Of a stretch of 64,000 nt of DNA, positions 9,082-17,851 are shown piece by piece (positions within the stretch are counted from its first letter, which is position 1; each line of letters begins with the position of its first letter). The position numbers and the translations under genes were made by a program. Origin of the DNA: Splendidivirga corallicola (GTDB lineage: Bacteria > Bacteroidota > Bacteroidia > Cytophagales > Cyclobacteriaceae); NCBI GenBank assembly GCA_030442035.1, contig JAUJEA010000007.1, forward strand, positions 1 through 64,000. The letters run 5' to 3'. Under the pieces are notes generated by a model. It saw nothing but the letters and a program-made list of their open reading frames with translations. It made no database searches and was not told the origin of the DNA.

Positions 9082-10191
9082 TCACTCAGCAAGATATTTT
9101 GTCACAAGCCTCGCGAGATTCTCCGAGGCTTTTTCATTTCCTAGAATTTCTTTAATTCTTTTGTATCCTTTTAGCTGACCCTCTCTTTTTCGTCCGCTAA
9201 TGATAATGTCATTTAATTCCTTTTCCAGATTTTTCTGATTCAGATCGGATTGAATAAGCTCTTTTACAACTTCCTGGTCAGCAATCAGATTGACTAATGA
9301 GATATAAGCCACTTTTACCAATCTCTTGGCTATAGCATAAGTAAAGGCACTGGTTTTATAACAAACCACTTGTGGCACCTCGAAAAGCGCGGTTTCCAGT
9401 GTTGCAGTACCGGAAGTTACGATCGCGGCTTCAGCATTTGAAAGCAGATCATATGTCCGATCATAGATAATCTTAATTGATGGTTTCTCATTGATTTGTT
9501 GATAAATATCAGGAGGTAAAGTACTGATTCCCGCAACAACGAAATGATAATCGGGAAATGAATCCACAATACTCATCATTGAGGTTAGAATATTATCAAT
9601 TTCCTGTCGCCTGCTGCCAGGAAGTATAGCAATAATCGGCTTATCTGTTAAATCATTGTTTGCCTTAAAATCCGGATCGGGTTGAAATTCCCTGACGGCG
9701 TCCAATAATGGATTCCCTACATAATCAACTTCATAGTCAAATTTTCTGAAAAAGCTTTTTTCGAAAGGTAGTATTACGAACATTTTATCAACTACAGCTT
9801 TGATCTTCAAAGCGCGCGACTGTTTCCAGGCCCATACTTTAGGCGATATATAATAAAATGTTTTAATGTTGTGGGATTTGGCAAATTTAGCCATCCTCAG
9901 GTTGAAACCACCATAATCTATCATGATCAGAACATCCGGAGCAAATGACAAAAGATCTTGTTGACAAAACTTCATGAATCCGCGAAGTTTTCTGATATTT
10001 TTAAGCACCTCCAAAAAACCCATCACAGCTAATTCATCATAGTGCATTACCAAATCTCCACCAGCTTCTCTCATTAAATCTCCTCCCCAGCATCTGATTT
10101 CAGCATTCTTGTCGTATTGTTTCAGTGCTTTTATGAAATTGGCTCCATGGAGATCGCCCGACCGTTCTCCCGCTATAATATAGTATCTCAT
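9082..10191 (-). CDS. lpxB: Lipid-A-disaccharide synthase
   Basis: Inner-membrane-associated GT19 glycosyltransferase that condenses UDP-2,3-diacylglucosamine with lipid X in lipid A synthesis. The N-terminal motif YIIAGERSGDLHG is diagnostic. The ILPGSRRQEI segment and the later VTSGTATLE region are also conserved. The frame opens at 10245, but the family begins at the methionine before RYYIIAGE, so I place the start at 10191. This gives 369 residues, the usual length. The neighbour upstream on the same strand is queD. Confidence 0.96.
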   Translation of the reverse strand: MRYYIIAGERSGDLHGANFIKALKQYDKNAEIRCWGGDLMREAGGDLVMHYDELAVMGFLEVLKNIRKLRGFMKFCQQDLLSFAPDVLIMIDYGGFNLRMAKFAKSHNIKTFYYISPKVWAWKQSRALKIKAVVDKMFVILPFEKSFFRKFDYEVDYVGNPLLDAVREFQPDPDFKANNDLTDKPIIAILPGSRRQEIDNILTSMMSIVDSFPDYHFVVAGISTLPPDIYQQINEKPSIKIIYDRTYDLLSNAEAAIVTSGTATLETALFEVPQVVCYKTSAFTYAIAKRLVKVAYISLVNLIADQEVVKELIQSDLNQKNLEKELNDIIISGRKREGQLKGYKRIKEILGNEKASENLARLVTKYLAE

Positions 10192-10301
10192 ATCTAAGTA
10201 TTTGAATGGATAGAGATTTGTGGGCAGATAGATTTCATACGTCAATTGAATTGTACTGGGATCGAGTAGGCATCAGGTCACTATTCTTTTAAAAAATGGT
10301 T

Positions 10302-10718
10302 CTAACCAAAATATTCCACATAATTTCTTGGTGTTTCATACAACTTTAATGAGTGCAATTTCCCAGTGTCAGAAATTTGATTAATAGCTGGTTCTAAAAT
10401 TTTCCATATTTCCATTACCAATATTTCACAGCTAGCCATTTTACCTTTCATAAAATCCACATCAAGGTTAATATTTTTATGATCCAGCTGTTCAACAACT
10501 TCCCTTTTGATAACTGTACTTAACTGCTTGAGATCAATAACAAATCCTGTATCTGGATGTGGATCTCCTTTAACTGTTACAATCAATTCAAAATTATGGC
10601 CATGCCAATTCTCATTTGCGCATGGTCCGAAAACCTCAACATTCTTTTCCTTTGACCAGTCAGGATTGTATAACCTGTGTGCTGCATTAAAGTGCTCTTT
10701 CCTACTTACGTACACCAT
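10302..10718 (-). CDS. queD: 6-carboxy-tetrahydropterin synthase / PTPS family
   Basis: Zinc enzyme of the 6-pyruvoyl-tetrahydropterin synthase fold. Here it most likely converts dihydroneopterin triphosphate to 6-carboxytetrahydropterin in queuosine synthesis. The zinc histidines lie in HFNAAHRL and in WHGHNF; the catalytic Cys lies in GPCANENWHGH; and the C-terminal ETPRNYVEY segment supplies the conserved pterin-binding Glu. The frame opens at 10745, but that ATG lies inside the promoter's -7 element. The ATG at 10718 (MVYVSRKEHF) is therefore the realistic start and gives about 138 residues. No other queuosine genes are adjacent, so a tetrahydrobiopterin-type role cannot be ruled out. Confidence 0.88.
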   Translation of the reverse strand: MVYVSRKEHFNAAHRLYNPDWSKEKNVEVFGPCANENWHGHNFELIVTVKGDPHPDTGFVIDLKQLSTVIKREVVEQLDHKNINLDVDFMKGKMASCEILVMEIWKILEPAINQISDTGKLHSLKLYETPRNYVEYFG

Positions 10719-10742
10719 ATCTCTAATAAGCTTACCAAGGCA

Positions 10743-10771
10743 CAAAGATACAAAAGGTAAAAGAATTTCAA
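10743..10771 (-). promoter_or_regulatory. Promoter of queD
   Basis: TATCTTTG on the minus strand (10743-10750) with TTG 18 nt upstream (10769-10771). The predicted transcript starts near 10736, downstream of the first ATG of the frame, which fixes the start codon at 10718. Confidence 0.55.
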
Positions 10772-10795
10772 TTTAGGTCATGATCAACACCTATT

Positions 10796-10845
10796 AAAAA
10801 AAGGTCAGTTTATTGTATTTATTCTGAATACAATAAACTGACCTT
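10796..10845 (-). terminator. Terminator of the susC-susD operon
   Basis: A perfect 19-bp inverted repeat (10801-10819 with 10827-10845) with a 7-nt loop. On the minus strand it is followed by seven U residues (10796-10802). It is the strongest hairpin in the window and lies 55 bases after the susD stop. Confidence 0.9.
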
Positions 10846-10900
10846 ATCAATTAACTTAGTACAAGACCCAAAAGGATCTTCTACTAATTTTTATTATGAG

Positions 10901-12349
10901 TTAGTAACCTGGGCTTTGAGCCAAATTGGGATTCAAATCAACCTGATTCTGTGGAATTGGAATAATTACTTTATCATCTCCGGGGCTAGAAATACCATTT
11001 CCAACGGGAGCACTGGCTGGTAAGCTAGATGCTGTTCTTAGTGGTAAACCCCTTCTCAAAAGGTCCATTCTTCTGTGACCTTCAAAACAAAGCTCTTTTC
11101 TTCTTTCGACTAATATGACATCAATAAGTTCCTGAGTAGATGCAAAATCTCCTAGTGTATAAGCAGCAAGTCCTGCCCTGGTTCGAAGATCATTGATCAG
11201 ATCAACAGAGGTTTGATTCACACCATTCAATTCAGCCAGAGCCTCGGCCCTGTTTAGGTACATTTCTGTTGTTCTAATAATAGGCGAATCAGAAACATCG
11301 TTTTGCGCATCATTGAATTTGGTGGTAAAAAAACTTGTAAGACCCTGAGCATCAACACCATTTTCTTTAAGATCAAATCTCAGATCTCCCGGCTCTGCCA
11401 TAAAAGCATCTATCAGATTTTGTGAAAATGTAGCATCGCCACGACCATTCTGATCGGATCCTTCATAATAATTATCCCAACCACCACTACCGGTGGATCC
11501 GTTATCCTGATCAGAATTCACTACAACAAAGACATCTTCCGATGTCAACTGATCATAGAATGTATAATCAGGAGCCAATGCATACAAGGATGAGGAAATA
11601 ACCTGATCTGCAAGATCTGCTGCCTGCTGCCACTCTCCCCTGTATAAGTACAACCTTGATAACAAAGCCCTCGCAGCACCTTGTGTAGCACGTCCTCGAG
11701 TTTCGATATTTGCACCAAAACTTTCATTTAGATCAGGAAGTGCAGCGTTAAGATCAGCCATTATTTGTTGATGAACTTCTTCTACTGTTGCTCTTGAAGG
11801 AAATGTAACTTCACCTGTAAAAGCTTCTAGTACAAGTGGCAAACCCAATGACTGTCCGCCATTCACCTGGACCGGCTGCGCGAATAAATTAATCATGTGG
11901 AAATAGGTGATCGCACGAATGAATTTTGCTTCAGCAATAATTCTTGCCCTATCTGCATCAAGCAGGTTTGGATCATCTACTAGAGGTAAATTATCTATCA
12001 CCAGATTAGCACTTGTAATTGCTTCATATCCATCTCTGAACCAATTGGCCGTAGAGCCATTTGTAGCTAACTGATTAAAGTTATTTATGTCCTGTAATGT
12101 TGGAAATGTACCAACAAAATTCACATTGTCGGCCATATAATCAGATACTACTTGTGGCATTCCGCCGAAAACATCCAAATCCTGCATTAAGCTGTAGGCA
12201 CCAATAAGCACACCTTCTGCAGTTGCTCCATCAGCAAATGCTGATTGATCTGAGAGTGACTGTTGAGGATCTAACTCCAATTCATCCTCACAAGCTGTCA
12301 AACAACTAAAAACAAAGACAGCCGCTATTAAATATTTATATATTTTCAT
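10901..12349 (-). CDS. SusD/RagB-family nutrient-binding outer membrane lipoprotein
   Basis: Surface lipoprotein that caps a SusC-type transporter and captures its substrate. The signal peptide ends in a lipobox, LTAC, with lipidated Cys20. The acidic residues directly after it (EDELE) match the Bacteroidota surface-export signal. The TPR-rich SusD fold is recognisable (AEAKFIRAITYFHMINLF, RTRAGL, LVERRKELCFEGHRRMDLLR). The length is 482. It lies 11 bases downstream of the SusC gene. There are no glycosidases, peptidases or sigma/anti-sigma genes alongside, so the substrate cannot be inferred. Confidence 0.96.
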   Translation of the reverse strand: MKIYKYLIAAVFVFSCLTACEDELELDPQQSLSDQSAFADGATAEGVLIGAYSLMQDLDVFGGMPQVVSDYMADNVNFVGTFPTLQDINNFNQLATNGSTANWFRDGYEAITSANLVIDNLPLVDDPNLLDADRARIIAEAKFIRAITYFHMINLFAQPVQVNGGQSLGLPLVLEAFTGEVTFPSRATVEEVHQQIMADLNAALPDLNESFGANIETRGRATQGAARALLSRLYLYRGEWQQAADLADQVISSSLYALAPDYTFYDQLTSEDVFVVVNSDQDNGSTGSGGWDNYYEGSDQNGRGDATFSQNLIDAFMAEPGDLRFDLKENGVDAQGLTSFFTTKFNDAQNDVSDSPIIRTTEMYLNRAEALAELNGVNQTSVDLINDLRTRAGLAAYTLGDFASTQELIDVILVERRKELCFEGHRRMDLLRRGLPLRTASSLPASAPVGNGISSPGDDKVIIPIPQNQVDLNPNLAQSPGY

Positions 12350-12360
12350 GTCAATTAATT

Positions 12361-15357
12361 TTAAAAACCAATGTTTACACCAACCTGAACAGATTTAGCC
12401 TGAGGTAAAGAAAAGAATGTCTCTCCCTGCAATTGAGTTCTATCTCCGAACTGGTTAACCTCAGGATCTAAGCCAACGGCTTCTGCCTCATCATCAAACC
12501 ACGTAGCTAAATTGTTCCCACTAACATAAACCCTAAACGTTCTGATCAATTTTGTCTTCTCCAATAGGGTTGTGGGCAGGTTATAGGAAACTGTCACGTT
12601 TTTCAACCTCATATGGCTACCGGATACTAACCTCAAAGTGGAAGCATTGTCGTAAGTTGTTAACAATGGACTATCAAGTCTGGGGAAAAGCGTTACATCA
12701 CCAGGTTGTCTCCAATAATCCAGCACTCTGGTAGAATGATTGAAACCACCTGATCCCAAGTTTTCAACAAAGCCTTGATCGTCATTGAGTATGCTATTTC
12801 CTTTTACAAAGGAAACAAAAACGCTGGCTGTTAATCCCTTCCAGGTAAAGGTATTGGTTATGCCACCGGAGTAATCAGGGATAGCGCTTCCAGCAAATAC
12901 ACGATCCGCGGCACTTAATGAGCTGGTTCTTTCACCGTCTTTGGTCAGCCAAACTGGATCGCCAGTTTGCGGATCAATTTCAAGAAATCTTGTAAGGAAA
13001 AATTCATTGATTGAGCGTCCAACAACTGCTCTTTGATTCCCTGAGGCAATAAATTCATTTCCATCATCATCTTGCGCAGCACCTGGTAAGGACAACACCT
13101 CATTCTTCAAGAAACCTACGTTATAGTTTGTCTTCCAGGTAAATTCACCCGCTCTAATGTTAACAACATCAATCGCGAGGTCAACACCAGTATTACGGAT
13201 CTCTCCCACGTTCTCAACTCTGCTGGTAAAACCTGTTGTTACGGGAATTGGAACGTTCAACAAACCATCCGAAGTTCTCTTGTCATACCAGGAGAAATCA
13301 ATACCTAATCTGTTATTGAATAGCTCAGCTTTCAATGAAATATCAAGTTGTGCTGTTTGCTCCCATCTCAAATCAGGGTTCGCAGGTTGTGTAACCTCAA
13401 TACCTGAAATACCAGCATAATCATTTCCAGCACCAAACAGTCCTGCAGAAGCAAAATTACCAATTCGATCATTTCCTGTAGTTCCGTATCCAACACTTAC
13501 TCTTAAGAAATCTATGGCTCTGAAATTACTTAAAAAGGCTTCCTCAGAAAGAATCCACCCAGCTTTTGCAGACCAGAAAGTTCCAAATCTATTATTTGCG
13601 CCAAATCTGGAAGATCCATCCCTACGAATACTACCTTCTAAAAGGTATTTAGAGTTGTAATCATAATTTGCTCTGGCAAATGTACCGGAAAGGTTAAATC
13701 CAGTCTCAAAAGAACCACCACCTGTAATATTAGCGGCGTTATTGAGTGTAATTAATTGATCTGAAATAAATGTATTTCCGTTAGCAAATAATTGCGATTG
13801 TTTCTGTGATTCGTAAGTAAAACCTATTGTACCGGAAACGTTATGGTTCTGACCAATTGTGGTGGCATACCTGGCTGTTACAGTTGCTAACCATTTGTTC
13901 ACTTGCTGAATATCTTTATCACCGGTACCGGCCGGAGGAGCTAGCAATGCAGGTGTTCTTCCAGTTTCTTCGGATTGCTGAATGTCAGCACCAAAATCCG
14001 CTTTAATGAAAAGTTCCTCAATAGGTTCAATTTCCAGGAAAGTATTTCCGATTACCCTTCGGGTAATGAGTTTTGACAAATTAAGTTCTTCAATGGCTAT
14101 AACATTCTCAATAAAACCCGTTGAAACAAAATTACCATTGTCATCTACCGGCAGTATGTATGGAAGCTGCAAATTTGCCACGGTATAAGGAGAAAATGTT
14201 GAGTTCTCAGTATTACTTCTATCTCCCTCAGTTCTTGAAATACTTACGTTCCATCCAAATTTCACATAATCGGATGCTTGGTGTGAAAAGTTAAATCTTC
14301 CATTGAATTTTTCAAGATCATTACCTATCCAATGGTTTTCTTGCTCGCTGTAAGAGCCTCCCATGTAATACTGTGTTTTATCACTTCCTCCTGATGCGGA
14401 GAAATTGTAGTTATTAACCCGGCCAGTTTGAAGTATAGCATCTAACCAATCAAAATTTCCCTGAGGCAATTGATCCGGTGTCAAAGATCCACCCCTGGCT
14501 TGGCTAACTTCAGAACGGATTTGCCTGAATTGGTCAGCAGTCAGAAGATCTCTGGTAATGGTGGGTTCACTCCAGCCGGTATAAAAATCAAAGTTGAAGT
14601 GTGTTTTACCATCAAGATCTTTTCCACTTTTCGTGGTAATTAAAACAACACCATTTGCACCTCTTGACCCATACAGGGCTGTAGCCGAGGCGTCCTTTAA
14701 AACGGCAATGTTCTCGATATCATTGGAGTTGAGATCAATTAATGGGTCTAATCCATCAGCACCACCTAAACCATCAGAGATATCTACATCATTTAATGGA
14801 ACACCATCTATTACATATAATGGTCTTGTTCCAGAAGTGATTGATGCCACACCTCTGATCTGTAAATTGGTTTCTCCTCCCAGAATACCGGTTGTACCGG
14901 TAAAGCGAACACCAGCAACTTTACCATTCAGGGCTTGTTGTGGTGTAATGGTAGGCACATTTTGAATTTCACCTCCATCGATTTCCGAAATTGATTGGAT
15001 ATTTTTGGCAGCGCTTTGAGCACCGTAAGCCTGTATCACAATCTCACTCAGTGTCTTTGTATCAGACAAGAGATTTACATTTACAATTGATCTGTTACCT
15101 ACTTCTACCTCGGCAGTTGAAAAACCAATGAACGAGAATATCAGTATTGCACCCTCTCCCGGTACTTCAATGGAGTAATTTCCATCAACATCAGATGTTG
15201 TACCAACAGAAGTTCCTTTTAAAATAATATTAACACCCGGCAAACCTGATCCATCTTCCTGAGATGTCACTTTACCGGTTACGCTTCGCCCCTGCGCCCA
15301 TGCTTCAGCAAATAGGCCGGTAGCGAACAAGAAACTAATAAGTAGAATCTTCTTCAT
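12361..15357 (-). CDS. SusC/RagA-family TonB-linked outer membrane transporter
   Basis: TonB-dependent beta-barrel of 998 residues that imports oligomeric nutrients with its SusD partner. A signal peptide (about 1-21, ending AWAQ) is followed by a carboxypeptidase-regulatory-like domain (25-110, with GVNIILKGTSVGTTSDVDG), then the plug domain. The plug contains the SusC signature VLKDASATALYGSRGANGVVLITTK near residue 230, quoted here for its central part DASATALYGSRGANG. The 22-strand barrel makes up the rest and ends in an aromatic Phe, as barrel proteins need for BamA recognition. It is the first gene of a two-gene operon. Confidence 0.96.
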   Translation of the reverse strand: MKKILLISFLFATGLFAEAWAQGRSVTGKVTSQEDGSGLPGVNIILKGTSVGTTSDVDGNYSIEVPGEGAILIFSFIGFSTAEVEVGNRSIVNVNLLSDTKTLSEIVIQAYGAQSAAKNIQSISEIDGGEIQNVPTITPQQALNGKVAGVRFTGTTGILGGETNLQIRGVASITSGTRPLYVIDGVPLNDVDISDGLGGADGLDPLIDLNSNDIENIAVLKDASATALYGSRGANGVVLITTKSGKDLDGKTHFNFDFYTGWSEPTITRDLLTADQFRQIRSEVSQARGGSLTPDQLPQGNFDWLDAILQTGRVNNYNFSASGGSDKTQYYMGGSYSEQENHWIGNDLEKFNGRFNFSHQASDYVKFGWNVSISRTEGDRSNTENSTFSPYTVANLQLPYILPVDDNGNFVSTGFIENVIAIEELNLSKLITRRVIGNTFLEIEPIEELFIKADFGADIQQSEETGRTPALLAPPAGTGDKDIQQVNKWLATVTARYATTIGQNHNVSGTIGFTYESQKQSQLFANGNTFISDQLITLNNAANITGGGSFETGFNLSGTFARANYDYNSKYLLEGSIRRDGSSRFGANNRFGTFWSAKAGWILSEEAFLSNFRAIDFLRVSVGYGTTGNDRIGNFASAGLFGAGNDYAGISGIEVTQPANPDLRWEQTAQLDISLKAELFNNRLGIDFSWYDKRTSDGLLNVPIPVTTGFTSRVENVGEIRNTGVDLAIDVVNIRAGEFTWKTNYNVGFLKNEVLSLPGAAQDDDGNEFIASGNQRAVVGRSINEFFLTRFLEIDPQTGDPVWLTKDGERTSSLSAADRVFAGSAIPDYSGGITNTFTWKGLTASVFVSFVKGNSILNDDQGFVENLGSGGFNHSTRVLDYWRQPGDVTLFPRLDSPLLTTYDNASTLRLVSGSHMRLKNVTVSYNLPTTLLEKTKLIRTFRVYVSGNNLATWFDDEAEAVGLDPEVNQFGDRTQLQGETFFSLPQAKSVQVGVNIGF

Positions 15358-15827
15358 ACTCGATTTTTTAAATGTGAAATGAAAAATTTAATTGTTGCGT
15401 AATAAACTTATGATTAATTAACATGAATAGGAAAGATTGGTTCAATTTTATACCGCAAATGTCGTGATCATTACCGTATAATTGGTGATTTTTTTGTTAA
15501 ATATAGGAGCAATAAAAAGTGATTTCTACCGATATTTGTGATTTGAGCTTATGAAAATTTTGCTCTTCTGCTTATTTCATGAAATAATATTTCAACTTTA
15601 TTTTAGATTAACAAAAAATCTATCATGGCAATGAACGGATAGGGTAAACGTTGATCAGTCCAAACAAGATTATCAACCAATTGAAAAAAAATAAGGATAA
15701 ACATTAAAAAAAAGACCTGTAATTACATTAAAGCGTGCTATAAAGATAATATTGGTGAATGATTCTAATGTGGCAGGTTTTCTAATAATCAATGCATCTC
15801 TTATACCTGAGAATTGATCAAAACAAA
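15358..15827. other. Intergenic region upstream of susC
   Basis: There are 470 AT-rich bases between the susC start and the stop of the small exported-protein gene on the same strand. No open frame is convincing, and I find no clean TAnnTTTG on the minus strand. The susC promoter is expected here but is not identifiable by eye. The size would also allow a small antisense or regulatory RNA, for which I see no specific evidence. Confidence 0.35.
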
Positions 15828-16499
15828 TTATTTTTTCTTCTTTTTAAAATCTCCTCGCTTAATGGATTTAATAAACTGGGACCAGGCAAATGGATTCAAT
15901 AAAGCTCCCAGTGCATTTGGCTGATAGGTGTATCTGTTATGTGTGGAATAGAATTGTTGATTCACAAAATTATAATAACCCTCCTGGCCATCTAAAGGCA
16001 AAGTAGCAGCCATCTCCGATAAAACTTCAGCACTTAAACCATCGTCATTTAGATCTTCGGAAGGAAGTTTCAAAGCCAATACAGCTTCTTTAAACTCTTT
16101 CTCAGTAGGAAAAGGAAAAATTTCAACTTCTTCCAAGTAGGTGGTATCCAGCTTTAGTTCAAAAATTTCAGTGATATCCTCTTTTTGAGATTGTGCGACT
16201 ATATAGGACTGACGTTGGTAGCCAACAGCACTGATGATGATGCTATCCCCAGCTAGAACGGGCATAGAAAAATAACCATAGAAATTTGTACTGGTACCTC
16301 TTCTGGCCTTCGGAACGTAAATATGAACTCCAGGTACTCCCGACACACTATCTTCACCAACAACAACTCCTGAAAATTGTAATATTTGTTTCTCCTGCGC
16401 TTTGGATTCAATGGTAAAAATTGTCCCAAACAGTAAGCTAAAGAATACCAAGATCACTGGCTTGGCAAACAGAAAACACTTAACAGATTCCTTATTCAT
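15828..16499 (-). CDS. Exported protein with carboxypeptidase-like regulatory domain
   Basis: About 223 residues. After a hydrophobic signal sequence (ending SKAQ) comes one CarboxypepD_reg-like beta-sandwich. It has the typical GVPGVHIYVPKARRGTSTNFYGYFS pattern (core GTSTNFYGYFSM), like the domain at the start of SusC proteins but without plug or barrel. The C-terminal half is helical and basic, ending in four lysines. Proteins like this occur throughout Bacteroidota with no assigned function. A likely location is the periplasm or the inner face of the outer membrane. The start at 16499 (MNKESV) leaves a proper signal peptide; the frame extends six codons further. Confidence 0.75.
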   Translation of the reverse strand: MNKESVKCFLFAKPVILVFFSLLFGTIFTIESKAQEKQILQFSGVVVGEDSVSGVPGVHIYVPKARRGTSTNFYGYFSMPVLAGDSIIISAVGYQRQSYIVAQSQKEDITEIFELKLDTTYLEEVEIFPFPTEKEFKEAVLALKLPSEDLNDDGLSAEVLSEMAATLPLDGQEGYYNFVNQQFYSTHNRYTYQPNALGALLNPFAWSQFIKSIKRGDFKKKKK

Positions 16500-16623
16500 T
16501 ACAAAATTATACCTCAATAGTTCCTCCTGATATGGGACTTTTCCGCTTCAACTAAATTACTAATTTATTAATTACAGCTTAATTTTAATAGTAAATGCAA
16601 GATTATATTAAAAGGTTTCCTAA

Positions 16624-16631
16624 TATATTTG
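16624..16631 (+). promoter_or_regulatory. -7 element before the ArsR-type gene
   Basis: TATATTTG fits TAnnTTTG, but no TTG is seen 19-21 nt upstream. A start site near 16638 would leave almost no leader before the ATG at 16641. It would also exclude the in-frame TTG at 16629 as a start. Confidence 0.4.
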
Positions 16632-16640
16632 TTTTATCAT

Positions 16641-17024
16641 ATGCGACTAAAAAATTTTAATCTTAATTTCGGAAAACAAATATTCAAATCCCTTGCTGAC
16701 GAGTCCAGGATCCGCATTTTGTTTTTGTTACATAAGAATCAGGAACTGAGTATTTCCGATTTGGAACACATTCTGGATTTTACCCAGACCAAAACAAGCA
16801 GGCATCTTATCTATCTCAAAAATGCAGGCATTGTCAATACCAGAAAAGTTGATCAGTGGGTTTTTTATTATATAAAAGATGAAGTAAAGGATATCGTGAA
16901 TCAAATATTCATGTATCTGAATAAGGATCAGACATTGCAAAGTGATCTTGAAACTTTTAAAATTTTGCATTCAAACAGGGAGTTGGCCATTAACAAACTT
17001 AGCAATAGAAGTTGGCGCCATTAA
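16641..17024 (+). CDS. ArsR-family winged-helix regulator
   Basis: A small DNA-binding protein of about 127 residues. The ArsR fold is clear: KSLADESRIRILFLLHKNQELSISDLEHILDFTQTKTSRHLIYLKNAGIV, of which the recognition-helix portion is QTKTSRHLIYLKNAGIV. No metal-binding CxC or ELCV motif is present, so it is not a classical arsenic or cadmium sensor. The ATG at 16641 is chosen because the alternative upstream TTG falls in the promoter. It lies 10 bases before the HAD hydrolase gene, so the two are probably co-transcribed. The regulated genes are unknown. Confidence 0.85.
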   Translation: MRLKNFNLNFGKQIFKSLADESRIRILFLLHKNQELSISDLEHILDFTQTKTSRHLIYLKNAGIVNTRKVDQWVFYYIKDEVKDIVNQIFMYLNKDQTLQSDLETFKILHSNRELAINKLSNRSWRH

Positions 17025-17034
17025 GCTTAAGTAA

Positions 17035-17730
17035 GTGAATCAATATAAACATCTATTTTTTGATTTGGATCATACTTTGTGGGACTTCGAAAGAAACTCT
17101 CAGGAAACACTTTTGGAGTTACATGATTCATTTGAGTTGAACAAATTTGGTGATTTTTCAAAGAAAGAATTTCTTGCCGTTTTTAAAACCATCAATGGGA
17201 ACCTTTGGAAATTATATGATCAGGGGCTCGTAGGCAGAGAAAAACTGAGGAATGAAAGATTCACGATGGTATTTGATGCGCTGGGTATCTCAGACAAGTC
17301 TATGTCAGAGGAATTCAGCGATATTTATCTCAGTTCCTGTCCAAAGAAATCAAACGTATTCCCCTTCGCGATTGAAGTGCTTGATTACCTCAAAGAGGTT
17401 TATTCCTTACATATTATAACCAATGGATTTGAAGATATACAGGACACAAAATTAAAGAGTGCTGGACTCAACAACTATTTTGATCAAGTAATTACCTCAG
17501 AATCAACAAGGTTTAAAAAACCACAAAAAGAGATTTTTGAGTATGCCATGCAAATGACAGGAGCAAGCAAACAGGATTGTGTCATGATAGGAGATAACCT
17601 GGAAACTGATATCAAGGGAGCAAAGGCAGCAGATATCGACCATATACTTTTCAACCCCGAAGCTTTTGAACACAACGAATCGGTTACTCATGAAATAAAT
17701 TGCCTCAGCGAGCTAAAAAGTTTGTTATAG
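17035..17730 (+). CDS. HAD-family hydrolase, YjjG-like nucleotidase
   Basis: A 231-residue HAD phosphatase with motif I FFDLDHTLWD (Asp10, Asp12), motif II ITNG, a Lys in the FKKPQKEIF stretch, and motif IV VMIGDNLETDIKGAK. The helical cap and overall pattern match the YjjG/noncanonical pyrimidine nucleotidase subgroup. That subgroup removes phosphate from nucleoside monophosphates and is thought to cleanse nucleotide pools. The start is a GTG at 17035, with no in-frame ATG before the conserved motif I. The substrate is inferred from the subgroup only. Confidence 0.85.
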   Translation: MNQYKHLFFDLDHTLWDFERNSQETLLELHDSFELNKFGDFSKKEFLAVFKTINGNLWKLYDQGLVGREKLRNERFTMVFDALGISDKSMSEEFSDIYLSSCPKKSNVFPFAIEVLDYLKEVYSLHIITNGFEDIQDTKLKSAGLNNYFDQVITSESTRFKKPQKEIFEYAMQMTGASKQDCVMIGDNLETDIKGAKAADIDHILFNPEAFEHNESVTHEINCLSELKSLL

Positions 17731-17779
17731 ACCGATTTTCGACCTAAGGTTTATCATCTATAATAATTCAAAATAAGGA

Positions 17780-17808
17780 TTGAAAATTCGTCATAATAAT
17801 TAAATTTG
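17780..17808 (+). promoter_or_regulatory. Promoter of pruA
   Basis: TAAATTTG (17801-17808) with TTG 18 nt upstream (17780-17782), about 45 nt before the pruA ATG. Confidence 0.55.
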
Positions 17809-17851
17809 CCGCAAGTTTGATTCTATGAATAACATAAAACCTTAAGTTGAA

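Noticed and set aside
10796..10845. The perfect 19-bp inverted repeat as the end of an insertion sequence.
   Set aside because: The U run on the minus strand and its location just after susD make a terminator the better explanation; no transposase is near.
15358..15827. A riboswitch or regulatory RNA upstream of the SusC gene.
   Set aside because: No recognisable conserved riboswitch core or stable hairpin was found by eye.
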